Below are positions 7,917 through 17,215 of a stretch of DNA of 64,000 nucleotides, piece after piece. The stretch is taken from contig QHYH01000079.1 of the NCBI GenBank assembly GCA_003223215.1, positions 1 to 64,000 on the forward strand, written 5' to 3'. Origin of the DNA: Acidobacteriota bacterium (GTDB taxonomy: Bacteria > Acidobacteriota > Terriglobia > Acidiferrales > UBA7541). A program made the position numbers and the translations under genes. The notes under the pieces were generated by a model that worked only from the letters and a program-made list of their open reading frames with translations, did not search any database and was not told where the DNA came from. Numbering within the stretch: position 1 is the first letter of the stretch; each line of letters begins with the position of its first letter.

Positions 7917-8690
7917 ATGCGGTTCGACAGCGCTCGTCTGCGAAATATGTTTTGTTATGGTGCGATCCTCGCTGCGATCGGTTTCGCAGGCTGCAGCAAT
8001 TCCTGCTTTGTCGGCGTCTTCAACAATGGCATCGGTGTTGTAACCGTGCAAGCCGGGAATCCGCCTCCACCTTGTTCGCTTCCACAACCGAGGGCGGCGA
8101 TCAATGTGGTTGCACTCAAGTCAGCTGTCTGCGAAACCTGTACGGCCGACGCTCGCGTGGAACATGTGTTTGTCACAATGCAAAGCGTTCAGCTCCTTTC
8201 GAGCGGGACAGATGACACAAGCAAGGATTGGCTCGAGATTGCGCCTGAGCTGGCTAACGAACCCCGGCACATGGATTTGGTGGGCAATTCTCTATCGGAG
8301 ATATTGGTAGAGAATGCGAATATCCCGGTGGAAACCTACCGCGAAATCCGCTTACGATTTTGTTTTGATTCCGGTTCAAACCAGGAATGTCACGCCGACA
8401 CCGCTTGCGGTGGGACGCTACGGAATTGCGTCATGACGGCCGATGGACGCATTGAGCCACTCCACTGGCCTGCTGGTACTCCAGAGTTGGTGATGGCCAT
8501 CCGGACTCTTGACGGCGATTCGTTGGCCGTTTTGCCAGACAGCATCACAGATCTTCGGCTTAGCTTACAAGTACAGCAGGCGTTTAGCTTTTCCAGCATC
8601 CGAGGATTGCGACTGCAAGACGTCCTCGTCGGATGCGTCATCGCTTTGCCGCGATGGTCAACCGAAAAAGACAACCCCAAGACTGATTGA
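7917..8690 (+). CDS. Lipoprotein with a DUF4382-like domain
   Basis: 257 residues from ATG 7917; an earlier in-frame GTG/ATG-like extension lacks a signal. The signal peptide ends in a lipobox (FAGC), so the protein should be lipidated and anchored outside the inner membrane. The mature domain has a VEHVFVTMQSVQL strand, a WLEI turn, HMDLVGNSL and a long YREIRLRFC strand. This is reminiscent of DUF4382, which has a carbohydrate-binding-like beta sandwich. Six cysteines in the mature part suggest disulfides. Family assignment is tentative; the lipoprotein call is firm. Confidence 0.65.
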   Translation: MRFDSARLRNMFCYGAILAAIGFAGCSNSCFVGVFNNGIGVVTVQAGNPPPPCSLPQPRAAINVVALKSAVCETCTADARVEHVFVTMQSVQLLSSGTDDTSKDWLEIAPELANEPRHMDLVGNSLSEILVENANIPVETYREIRLRFCFDSGSNQECHADTACGGTLRNCVMTADGRIEPLHWPAGTPELVMAIRTLDGDSLAVLPDSITDLRLSLQVQQAFSFSSIRGLRLQDVLVGCVIALPRWSTEKDNPKTD

Positions 8691-8921
8691 ACTCATCGCG
8701 GATGCCCGACAACGAGCAAGCCGTCCCTATAGGTAGTAGGAAAAACCTTTCCATTCCAGTTTGTGGGCCTCTCCACGAGTCAGTGGTTGGTAATTCGCGC
8801 CGAGATGACCGGCACCCGCTCGCAGTAGCGGCCCCCTTTATCTTGGGAAGCTACGGGAGAGCGTAGGAACCAGAGGGGGACCATGCCAAACTAGCGGCGC
8901 TAGCGAGGACAAGGATTCCTG

Positions 8922-9494
8922 ATGCGCTTTTTTCGGCTGAGAAAGGACGCCACGGAACGGGGACATACCCATTACATCCGGCTGAAGCTCCACGACGTGA
9001 GCCAACTGTTCAATTCGATGGATCCTTCACCGTTCATCGAGAAAGACTTGGACGCGGACGCGGAAGAGTTCATCGTGAGCTGGGCCCAGGAATTTCCCCG
9101 GGACGATCCGGTCCGACTGCATATCTACCTGGAGCAGTGGCCCGCCGAAGACCCAAAGGAACCCATCAAAACCGCGGTGCACAACTACTTTGCGCACCGC
9201 GCGGAGATTGCGGACTTGGAGTTCAAGCGCCTGCTCGAGCAAGGCAGGATCAGCCTGGTCATCGGGTTGGTGTTCCTCTCCACGTGCCTGGTGCTCAGCA
9301 AGGTGTTGTTAGGCCATGCGGGAGGCACTTGGGCAGTTGTTGCGAGGGAGAGCCTAACAATTGCCGGTTGGGTGGCCATGTGGCGGCCGATGCAAATCTA
9401 TCTTTACGATTGGTGGCCTGTGCGCCGGCGCAGGCGAATCTACGAGAAGCTCAGTCATATGCCGGTGGAAGTGGAAGCGAAAGGAAAGAGTTGA
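8922..9494 (+). CDS. Membrane protein of unknown function
   Basis: 190 residues. The N-terminal 100 residues are soluble, acidic and contain repeated Asp/Glu patches (DLDADAEEF). Two transmembrane helices follow (about 111-130 and 142-160), then a very basic WWPVRRRRRIYEKL segment, so both ends are probably cytoplasmic. No catalytic motif is visible. Family not recognised. Confidence 0.6.
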   Translation: MRFFRLRKDATERGHTHYIRLKLHDVSQLFNSMDPSPFIEKDLDADAEEFIVSWAQEFPRDDPVRLHIYLEQWPAEDPKEPIKTAVHNYFAHRAEIADLEFKRLLEQGRISLVIGLVFLSTCLVLSKVLLGHAGGTWAVVARESLTIAGWVAMWRPMQIYLYDWWPVRRRRRIYEKLSHMPVEVEAKGKS

Positions 9495-9637
9495 AAGGGA
9501 GGAAGCAGAGGCTGGAGGGTAGGTTGGGAAAGGGCGACTCATCGGCTCCGACGGATGTCCTCTCTGGATGCGGCCGAGGCGCGCATCTCACATCCCGGCG
9601 GCGTTGCCCTGGGGCAGGTGACTGCGAGCGAAGATGC

Positions 9638-10882
9638 TCAGTTCTGAACGGGTTTTTCGCCGGTGGGTGCCGAGCGGTTCAGTCTCTCCAATTCCGCCAA
9701 CCGCTCTCGTACCTGACCCGCGTCTTTGGCATGCGGAGCTAAGTCCAGGTAGGCTTTTAACTCCGATATGGCACCGGCGTAGCTCCTCTTGCGAGCAAAG
9801 ATTTCAGCCAGTAACAGATGCAGCTGCGGAAAATTAGTGAGCAAATCCACGTGTTCCGCCTTGAGCGCGCTCTTCTCGGCCTCTTGGATGTGGTTGAGCT
9901 TGTAATTGGCCATGGCGTTAAAGAAATAGGCCTCTGCGGGATACAATTCATCGAGATCCAAGACATAACCAGCGCCGAGGTCACCATGATTCAGAAGATC
10001 GTGATCGATGATGTGATTTGTAAATTGAAGGACATCGGTCCAATTTCCTGCTTCGTACGCCATTGCCGCAAGCGACAGATATGGCGGCAGAAACCTCGTA
10101 TCGATGTCGGCAGCTCGTGTATACGCCGCGCGAGCCGAATCCTTCTGGTTCTCTTTCTCCAAAACCGTGCCCAACTGAAACCAGGCGCTCGCGTACCTTG
10201 GGTAGATCGCTAATGCCTGTTCAAAAAACTTGTGCGCCTCGGTAACTTTCCCATTCCTCTCGGCCTCGAGGCCTTTTTCATAGGCCTTTCTGGCATTTGC
10301 CGGTGCCTTGTAGGGGGTAGCGCTGAGAGTCATACCTTTAATCTTTGCAGCTCTCTCGACCACGATCGCGCCCACATCTATGACGCTGGCGGAAGGGGTC
10401 AGGTCCAAAAGGGTGATGCTACCCGAACGAAAACCTGCAGCCGAAGCCCGCAGCTCACAATTCATCAGATCGCGCCGTGGAATTCCTCCGGTCGGGTCCC
10501 TCCTAGCCACGCCCTCTCGCGAAGCCGGGCCAGCACTTGCGTCAAGGAAGGAATCAAATCTCGATTCCATTTGCATGCTGAAGTCGCCATGGGGTGTCGC
10601 ATACACCTGTTGACGCACAGTCGCGTTGCAAACCCGCTCCACCAAGGTGTCGTTTGGAAGCGATGTGCCGTCGTTCGTCGCAATCCGGCCACGGAGAAAC
10701 AACACCAGATCGTCCTCCACGCCGCGTTGCGTTGGTTGCGAACTCAAAGGGGTGGTAGTAACAGGCTGGGTTGGTTTTGAGGGCGGAGGTGCAGGAGCCG
10801 GGGGCTTTTGCGACAATGCGACCGGCACAAGAAAGCCCATCGCCAAGACTACCGCGACGAGACTGCGCCCGCAGTGACTCAC
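9638..10882 (-). CDS. Secreted TPR protein
   Basis: 414 residues with an N-terminal signal peptide followed by a Pro/Thr-rich linker (residues 25-55). Residues 60-175 resemble a carboxypeptidase-regulatory-like beta domain, with a LFLRGRI strand and an ELRASAAGFRSGSITL core. From about residue 195 there are four or five TPR units, such as ARKAYEKGLEAERNGK, AHKFFEQALAIYPRYASAW and AISELKAYLDLAPHAK. TPR arrays mediate protein contacts, so a periplasmic scaffold role is likely. No partner is evident nearby. Confidence 0.75.
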   Translation of the reverse strand: MSHCGRSLVAVVLAMGFLVPVALSQKPPAPAPPPSKPTQPVTTTPLSSQPTQRGVEDDLVLFLRGRIATNDGTSLPNDTLVERVCNATVRQQVYATPHGDFSMQMESRFDSFLDASAGPASREGVARRDPTGGIPRRDLMNCELRASAAGFRSGSITLLDLTPSASVIDVGAIVVERAAKIKGMTLSATPYKAPANARKAYEKGLEAERNGKVTEAHKFFEQALAIYPRYASAWFQLGTVLEKENQKDSARAAYTRAADIDTRFLPPYLSLAAMAYEAGNWTDVLQFTNHIIDHDLLNHGDLGAGYVLDLDELYPAEAYFFNAMANYKLNHIQEAEKSALKAEHVDLLTNFPQLHLLLAEIFARKRSYAGAISELKAYLDLAPHAKDAGQVRERLAELERLNRSAPTGEKPVQN

Positions 10883-11121
10883 GACCTGGTCTCCAACGTG
10901 AAAGCCAATGTACTACAATTCCGGATGGGTGAAAAGAGAAACTACCGATGAACGAGCTAGTCGCCGTAGCGCCTAGCGGGACGAACTTCTCGTAGGAGGC
11001 GACTCTTCTGGCACGGACCAGGTTTTTCGTAGATTCGCAGCAATTACTGCCATTTTTGGGACTCGGCCTGGGCTAGCATCAAGAGGGCGTGAGGGGGCCC
11101 GGCGTTTTCGAGCGTGCGAGC

Positions 11122-11501
11122 CTACGCAACGGCTGCTGCTGACGGCTCTCCTGACGGCTTTGCCGGAGCCAGCGCGATCAGGGTTGCGCCGATGATAACC
11201 AGCACGGCCGACCCAATGAGAAAGCCCATGCGTTCGGTGGCAATCGGGATGGCTAAGAGCGACATAACAACGGCGTGCGCAAGGCTGGACCATGCGGCAA
11301 AGGCGATGAGACTGCGATGCGCGGGTTGCGCACCGCCAGTAGCAGGAAGACTCCGAGGGTGGCATAGATGCTCGCCATCATCGTGTCGCCCGTATCCGAC
11401 TGATCGGGATGCAAGACGCCGCCTACCATGGGATAGACGGCGGCCACAAAGAGGAGTCCCAGCAAAACCAGCACAACCTTTAGCGCCCGATCTCGACGCA
11501 T
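11122..11501 (-). pseudogene. DUF6632-type membrane protein, frameshifted
   Basis: Starts at ATG 11501 behind a perfect AGGAGG: MRRDRALKVVLVLLGLLFVAAVYP, then the family-like IYATLGVFLLLAVRNP. At about 11330 sense switches to the next frame, which continues AHRSLIAFAAWSSLAHAVVM and a last helix to the stop at 11122. One base missing near 11330 (for example a G between CCG and GCG) restores a continuous product of about 127 residues with four transmembrane helices. The family has no known function. Confidence 0.65.
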
Positions 11502-11801
11502 GGTGACCTCCTGCTATCACGCCGTGTGGAAAGGACCAATCAGAGCCCGCTAAACAACGCCCATGCCCCCGCACCGAGCGGCGAGACAATTCCGTAAGCT
11601 CCGAGCATCTGGTCTGAAGTGAGCGGCATTGGTCGAGTAATGATAGCCCGGAGTCGCGAATTGGACCTTCTTAGACCGGTCAGCGCCTGGTTAGATCGCC
11701 GATAGAAGCTCCAAGAAATTTTTGTCGTAAACTTTGCAGATGGTTCGCGCCCTTATCGCCCCGGCATCTCGTTCTCCCAGGGCGCAGACTTAGACCTAAG
11801 G

Positions 11802-12310
11802 ATGGAATCTTCGGTGATCTCTATCGAGCCCATTACGGCGTTGAATACCTTCCTCTTCAAAGCTGTTCGCTTTCGCGCTTTGCAGGATGCCCCCCACGCA
11901 TTCGGCTCGACGTATGCAGAGGAAGCTCAGCTCACCGACTCTGACTGGATCAAGCGCGTCGAACGATGGAATGGCGAGAGCGGGGCTGGTTTCTCGCGAT
12001 GGATAGGGATATTGCGTGCGGCATCGCTGGCTCATTTCTCGATGAAAATGATCCGACGCGTGCCTATCTCATCTCCATGTGGACGGCTCCAACGCATCGT
12101 CAGCGGGGTATCGGTCGTTTATTGGTGAAGGAGGTCCTCAACTGGGCCCGAAGTCGCAATGCCCGCATCTTGCAGTTGATGGTTACGAGCCATAACGAAC
12201 CCGCGATTTGTTTCTACCAACGACTTGGGTTCGCTCGAACCGGGCGAACTGAGCCTCATCCGAATGATCCGGCTGTGATCGAATACGAGATCTCGCGGGC
12301 GATTCCATGA
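11802..12310 (+). pseudogene. GNAT-family N-acetyltransferase, frameshifted
   Basis: From ATG 11802 the first frame reads a GNAT start: FLFKAVRFRALQDAPHAFGSTYAEE, then WIKRVERWNGESGAGF. At about 11990 the frame changes, and the next one carries LAMDRDIACGIAGSFLD, then TAPTHRQRGIGRLLVKE, the acetyl-CoA pyrophosphate loop Q/RxxGxG/A, and the closing NEPAICFYQRLGF to the TGA at 12310. One missing T in the short run before CTCGCG restores a protein of about 170 residues. All key motifs survive, so the break may be an error or recent. Confidence 0.7.
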
Positions 12311-12479
12311 CCGATGGACCTGCCACAATGCAACGACTCCCTCGAAGGGGCAAAATCGCTGAAGTTGCCACGAAGAGCCACTTGGGAGGTTTGGCGACGC
12401 AATATAAAAGTGCGCAATGCGGGATTCTGCTCCTGCTCGAGTGCGTTCTGCTTTTGGTGTTGGAGGTCGGGGAGCTATC

Positions 12480-12869
12480 ATGTATGAACCCCCGGCAATC
12501 CACATATCGGCGGATGGGGAGGTGACGGTGCCCTTAGAAATTACACAGCGTGAAATGAACGGCATTTACCTTCTGGCACTTAGAGGGCGTCTTGTGCTCG
12601 GAGAAGAGAGCAGCGGGTTTCGTACAACCGTTGACAATCTTCTGTCATTAGGCGCGACAAGAATTGTCGTTAATCTCGAGCACGTCAATTATGTTGACAG
12701 CGCGGGCCTCGGCGCATTGATCGAAGCGCATCGAAAGACAAAAGCCCAAGGCGGACGGCTTAAGCTTTCGAATCTCGGCCCGAACTTCAAGCAAGCCTTG
12801 GAACTCGCCAGGCTCCTGACAATATTTGACACGTGTCCGACCGAAGCTGCCGCTGTCGCGGGTTTTTGA
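12480..12869 (+). CDS. STAS-domain anti-anti-sigma factor-like protein
   Basis: 129 residues from ATG 12480, preceded by GGGGAG. It has a single STAS domain: a MNGIYLLALRGRLVLGEES opening, then IVVNLEHVNYVDSAGLGAL, which contains the DSxG motif whose Ser is phosphorylated in SpoIIAA-type proteins, then GGRLKLSNLG and a C-terminal LLTIFDTCPTEAAAV. Such proteins release sigma factors by binding kinase/anti-sigma partners. No partner kinase is adjacent, so its pathway is unknown. Confidence 0.85.
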   Translation: MYEPPAIHISADGEVTVPLEITQREMNGIYLLALRGRLVLGEESSGFRTTVDNLLSLGATRIVVNLEHVNYVDSAGLGALIEAHRKTKAQGGRLKLSNLGPNFKQALELARLLTIFDTCPTEAAAVAGF

Positions 12870-13096
12870 CGACGACAAAAAAATCTCCGCCACTCCCCTT
12901 CCCGCTACGAACCTGTCCGGCAATCAGAACGAACCAGGCATTGGCCGGCGCGTGCTCACGAAATGGCGCGTGGGTTCGACTGCCACCACGAGTCGCCGCC
13001 CAACCGAGAGCTAAAGGAAATACGTCCTGCTTCTCTCTCATGCGGAGTTATACTCGCATCAATCGACATCTCGTCGATATCGGCGCTCTTGCCGAG

Positions 13097-13111
13097 AAGG
13101 AGGTGATCCAG
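13097..13111 (+). promoter_or_regulatory. 15-base perfect match to the anti-16S (Shine-Dalgarno) sequence
   Basis: AAGGAGGTGATCCAG is the exact complement of the universal 16S rRNA 3' end through the helix 45-proximal bases, far longer than a normal ribosome site. It overlaps the last codons of a 24-aa ORF (ATG 13040, TGA 13112-13114). A GTG at 13111 seven bases after AGGAGG would open only a six-codon reading frame. A hairpin follows. Confidence 0.4.
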
Positions 13112-13141
13112 TGAGGTACGATTTACGCTGACGCAGTAGAG

Positions 13142-13178
13142 GAGGCGCTTGTGATCTTACCGAGCGCCTCTCTCCTTT
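13142..13178 (+). terminator. Probable Rho-independent terminator
   Basis: GAGGCGCT (13142-13149) pairs perfectly with AGCGCCTC (13163-13170) around a 13-base loop and is followed by TCTCCTTTT. It would end a short transcript carrying the extended ribosome-binding element just upstream. The T tract is short. Confidence 0.45.
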
Positions 13179-13624
13179 TGCCCAGGCTGTCTGAGTTTCC
13201 CTAGAATTTGACAAATCGCCTTGCGTCTTATCGCTGGCAAGGGCCTCCTAAGCGAGCTTCGCGGACGGGTGGGCTTTTGGTACGAGCTTGGGCGATGCGA
13301 AACACCGGAGGCAAAGTTGATGACGAGGTTTTTTCCGACGCAATACGGAATTGATATTCCGAAGGTTTCGAATTATCGATGCGAGCCGCACTGCGCAGGC
13401 GTTATTCCGGGATCGTCGGCGCAGATCCCGGTAAGCGTCCATCGGTCCTGCTCGAGCACGCTGGCGCTTGGGCTTATTCTTTGCGCAGTCCATCCGCGGT
13501 TGAAGGATTGCTCGTGCTCTTCCCTGCCCGAGCGAATTCTCCTCACCGTAATTTCGTTCGAGCTTACTTCTTTTTTATTTTGATCGAATCCAATACGATA
13601 ATCCCCGTTCGAAAGGATGGCTCT

Positions 13625-15841
13625 ATGGCACGTTCATGTCCTGGTGTTGGTTATCTGCTTTTTTTGTGCGCTTGCCCCGCAGCCACCATCGCGCAAGAGG
13701 CGGCTCCACAGCCAAAATTCGAGATCCCTGCGGACAAGCTGGCCGCTTTCGTCGGGCAGTATGTTTTCGACGATGATCCCGACCTCATTCGCTCCGTCTC
13801 TCTGGAGGGCTCCCGCGTCTTTATAGAATCCCTCCGCACGCGGAAAGTCGAACTTCTCGCGGAATCCGAAGACACTTTCGCCGCTCTAAATGTTTCCGTG
13901 AAGTTCAAGTTCCTTCGCTCCACAGACGGAAAAGTAATCGGCTTCAACCGCATCGTTGTGGAACGTAACGACCGCCCCAGCCCCGCGGAGAGTAGCGAGC
14001 ACGCGAGCAAGATCAGCGATCAGCCTCTCCCATTTAACAAGGTCGAATACACGCGCCAGGAAGTCATGATCCCCGTGCGCGACGGCATCAAGCTTCACGC
14101 CGTCATCTTGCGCCCCAAGGATTACACCACTCCGCTTCCCTTCCTCATGGAGCGCACTCCCTATGGCGTGGACGGGAACACGCCCGAGTCCATCAATCCC
14201 CGACAGCCGGAGCTCGCTGCCAGCCGTTACATTTTTGTTTTCGAGGATATTCGCGGCCGCTTCAAATCGGAGGGCACTTTCGTCATGAGCCGTCCTATGG
14301 CTGATCACCGCGATCCGAAGCTCGTTGACGAAAGCACCGATACTTATGACACCGTGGACTGGCTCCTCAAGAACATTCCTAACAACAACGGCCGCGTGGG
14401 AGTCTTCGGTGTCTCCTACCCGGGTTTTCTCGCCATGGCCGCCGGCATTGATCCACACCCCGCCGTAAAAGCCATCTCTCCCCAGGCTCCTATGATTGAC
14501 GTCTGGATGGGCGACGATTTCTTTCACAATGGCGCTTTCCGCGAAACTTACGGCTACGACTACACGCTCGGAATGGAAAGCTCCAAAGAAAACGCGTTTG
14601 CGACGCTCGACGAGGATGCCTACGATTTCTTTCTCCGCTCCGCCTCGTTCGCAGCCGCCGCCAAGCGCGATGGCGTCGACAAACTCCCCACCGGTGTCGC
14701 TTTTCTCCAGCACCCTGCCTACGATGAGTTCTGGCGCGCCCGTGGCGTGGAGTGGCATCTCAACCAGTCCGCAGTCCCCACCCTTTTCGTCGGCGGCTTC
14801 TGGGATCAAGAAGACCTGTTTGGCCCGCAAGAAGCCTACGCGAGGCTCGAGCTTCATGATCCGTCTCATGAAAACTTTCTGGTTATCGGTCCATGGAACC
14901 ACGGACAGTGGGGCGACACCACGCGTCATCTGGGAGAAATTTATTTCGGCGAATCCACTACCGACGAGTTTCGCAGGAGCTATGAGGCGCCGTTCTTCGC
15001 CCACTACCTTAAAGATGAAAACGGATTCAGCCTGAAAGACGCCGCTGCGTTTGAAAGTGGCAGCAATCGCTGGCGCGAATATACGCACTGGCCGCCGGTG
15101 GAGAGCAAAGCACAGAATCTCTACCTCTCCGCGGACGGTTTGCTGCTTTTTTCTTCATCGGAACCGAAAAACTCCGCGCGGAATAAAAAAGGCGTCCCAA
15201 ACTATCGCGAGTATGTCTCCGATCCCGCCGATCCCGTACCGTATCGCCATCGGCCGATTCAAGCCACTTACGCGGAAGGGTCCAAGTGGTACACCTGGAT
15301 GGTCGAGGACCAGCGTTTCGTTTCTGGCCGTCCCGATGTCGCCACTTGGACGACCCCGCCTCTCGATCGCGATCTTACCGTAGCAGGGGATGTGATCGTC
15401 GATCTGTTCGCCTCCACGTCGGGCACGGACGCGGACTGGGTGGTGAAGCTGATCGATGAATATCCTGAGGCGGCGCCAGCGAGTTCCTCAGCCCACTCGG
15501 CAACCTCCACTTCAGATGCGTCTCGGCCCGACATGGCCGGGTACCAGCTCATGGTCAATGGGGAAATTTTTCGTGGCCGTTATCGCAAGAGCTTTGAACA
15601 CCCCGAAGCCATCCTTGCTAACGAAGTGCTCGAATACCGCTTCAGCCTGCACGCTGCCGATCACGCCTTTCTCAAGGGTCATCGCATCAAAGTCCAGGTG
15701 CAAAACACGTGGTTCCCTCTCTACGATCGCAACCCACAAAAGTTTCTCCCCAACATCATGACCGCCTCACCCGACGATTTTGTCAAGGCTACCGTGCGCA
15801 TCTATCCCGCTTCTCGCCTGGTCTTGCCTCTGGCCCCGTGA
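13625..15841 (+). CDS. CocE/NonD family hydrolase (X-Pro dipeptidyl-peptidase-like)
   Basis: 738 residues from ATG 13625; the longer frame upstream lacks a signal peptide. A signal peptide (VGYLLFLCACPAATIA) predicts export. Residues 30-115 resemble DUF3471. From about residue 145 comes the alpha/beta hydrolase: VPVRDGIKLHAV, GVFGVSYPGFLA with nucleophile Ser264, the cap region, and a FLVIGPWNHGQWG segment with the catalytic His. The C-terminal 200 residues form the jelly-roll X-Pro domain (LDRDLTVAGDVIVDLF, RIKVQVQNTWFP). These enzymes cleave acyl or aminoacyl esters or amides. Substrate unknown. Confidence 0.88.
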   Translation: MARSCPGVGYLLFLCACPAATIAQEAAPQPKFEIPADKLAAFVGQYVFDDDPDLIRSVSLEGSRVFIESLRTRKVELLAESEDTFAALNVSVKFKFLRSTDGKVIGFNRIVVERNDRPSPAESSEHASKISDQPLPFNKVEYTRQEVMIPVRDGIKLHAVILRPKDYTTPLPFLMERTPYGVDGNTPESINPRQPELAASRYIFVFEDIRGRFKSEGTFVMSRPMADHRDPKLVDESTDTYDTVDWLLKNIPNNNGRVGVFGVSYPGFLAMAAGIDPHPAVKAISPQAPMIDVWMGDDFFHNGAFRETYGYDYTLGMESSKENAFATLDEDAYDFFLRSASFAAAAKRDGVDKLPTGVAFLQHPAYDEFWRARGVEWHLNQSAVPTLFVGGFWDQEDLFGPQEAYARLELHDPSHENFLVIGPWNHGQWGDTTRHLGEIYFGESTTDEFRRSYEAPFFAHYLKDENGFSLKDAAAFESGSNRWREYTHWPPVESKAQNLYLSADGLLLFSSSEPKNSARNKKGVPNYREYVSDPADPVPYRHRPIQATYAEGSKWYTWMVEDQRFVSGRPDVATWTTPPLDRDLTVAGDVIVDLFASTSGTDADWVVKLIDEYPEAAPASSSAHSATSTSDASRPDMAGYQLMVNGEIFRGRYRKSFEHPEAILANEVLEYRFSLHAADHAFLKGHRIKVQVQNTWFPLYDRNPQKFLPNIMTASPDDFVKATVRIYPASRLVLPLAP

Positions 15842-16455
15842 CCATCGTCGAGACATCTGGAGATCTGCGCTCCCAAGGGTCGCACAAGCTCCCCCCGGCG
15901 AATCCTGGTAACGTGCTTGCCGTCGAAGCTGGTACCGCCGGGTAGTTGTCCTGGAACGGGCCAATCGGGAGTTGCTTGCTCGCGACCGGGCACCTCGAAT
16001 GTAGCTGCCCTGGCGCAACGACGAATCCAGACAAAACGGCTAGCTTATTATCCGTACGCGGGGCATGGGCCCGGAACCGTGAGGTTTGCAACGGATAAGA
16101 GCTCGGCCGGAACCATGCCTCGCGTTATGTCCGCCGCCATACCTCGAGCCGCTTCTTTCGGTCGCGGCATAGCGCAACGCAAAAAGATTCCCACGTTGCA
16201 GCCAATGCCTTGAGACATAAGCCTCGAACTCGAAACCCGCAGAACAGACAGGAAGTTTTGATTGTAAGCGCCGGGGTTGATCCGGGCGCCAGGACCTTTA
16301 GCCGTTTGCTCCTTAATCAGGCGTATGGAGTTGCATCATCGGGCACGGCGTGGTTTAGAGGAACAATCCGAGCGAGCAGCGTCCTCGGCTGAAGCATCAA
16401 ACCGGACCAATCGATGTGGAATGTCCAAGTCCCGCACAACGCGTGGACACCGGCA
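15842..16455. other. Intergenic stretch, nothing recognised
   Basis: About 610 bp downstream of the CocE-like gene and downstream of the broken AraC gene (convergent ends). All ORFs here are short, overlapping and unconvincing. No clear terminator was seen. Confidence 0.3.
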
Positions 16456-17086
16456 TTATTTGGTTCTCTTGGACTCAAGCGTAGCGACCCAAGCTTTCGG
16501 TGTCATTCCAAGGGTCTTGCGGAAAAGTTCGACGAATGCGCTCGGCTGCCGATAGCCGACCTCGGCAGCAACCGTCTTCACAGCACATCCCTCAACCAGC
16601 AACTCTATTCCTTCCACCAGACGCACTTGTCTTCGCCAAAACTCGTTGCTCGTCCCAACCTCTCTGCGGAAGATTCTTTGGATTGTCCTGACGCTTGCAC
16701 CAACTTTTCTGCACAGCGCCCCGAGCGATGGAGCGTCCTGCTGATTTGCCATAAAGGCTCGAGCAAACCGAGAGCTCTCGAATCGTCAGGCAGTGTCACA
16801 AACGTCGCTGCAGGCCTGGTTTTAGGTAAAGCGTCCGCATCGAAACCGCGTGTGGCATGCGGATTCGGTGTCGTGTTCCGGCGGGAATCCAAACCGCAAG
16901 ATGAGGAGGTGTCAGCCAGAGGTTCTTACCCGCAGAGATTTCCATGACTCCCCGTGTTGCGTAGATCAGTTGATTAGAGCCATGAGCGTGTTCAGGGATT
17001 TCGTATCCCGCTGGGTATTCGTAGGCCAGCGTGGCAATCGAGACGCCTACGCCAGGATCGTAATCCCTTAGGGTGCCGTGTCGCAT
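16456..17086 (-). pseudogene. AraC-family regulator, internally deleted and frameshifted
   Basis: Starts at ATG 17086. The first 96 residues are the cupin sensor domain: YEIPEHAHGSNQLIYATRGVMEI, LTPPHLAVWIPAGTRHRI and MRTLYLKPGL. That frame stops at 16796. The next frame gives TLPDDSRAL, and a third frame from about 16770 gives RFARAFMANQQD and an intact double helix-turn-helix ending at 16456 (GASVRTIQRIFRREVG, VAAEVGYRQPSAFVELFRKTLGMTP). Relatives have about 260 residues. The linker of roughly 50-60 codons is missing here, plus one base near 16768. It lies divergent from the equally broken VOC gene. Confidence 0.8.
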
Positions 17087-17215
17087 GAAAGATATATTAC
17101 GGCGCAAGAGCGCCGCAGCGACAGGGGCGATCGGGTGGGATACTAGCCGCATGGCGAACGACTCGGCAGAATTTGCACCCCATATAAAGCGCCCCACGCC
17201 GAGCGAAAGGAGTCT

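Larger units (their letters stand above)
12870..13624. other. 755-bp intergenic region with an anti-16S-like element and a hairpin
   Basis: No full gene is supported. It contains a 24-codon ORF (13040-13114), an unusually long Shine-Dalgarno-like match to the 16S 3' end (13097-13111) and a GC-rich hairpin (13142-13170). The part from 13220 to 13624 is open in the frame of the hydrolase gene but lacks a ribosome site or plausible protein. Confidence 0.45.

Noticed and set aside
13886..15088. 400-codon minus-strand ORF inside the CocE-like hydrolase gene
   Set aside because: It is the antisense shadow of a gene with full catalytic motifs. The composition (Val/Ala/Gly/His-rich) and lack of domains are typical of such shadows.
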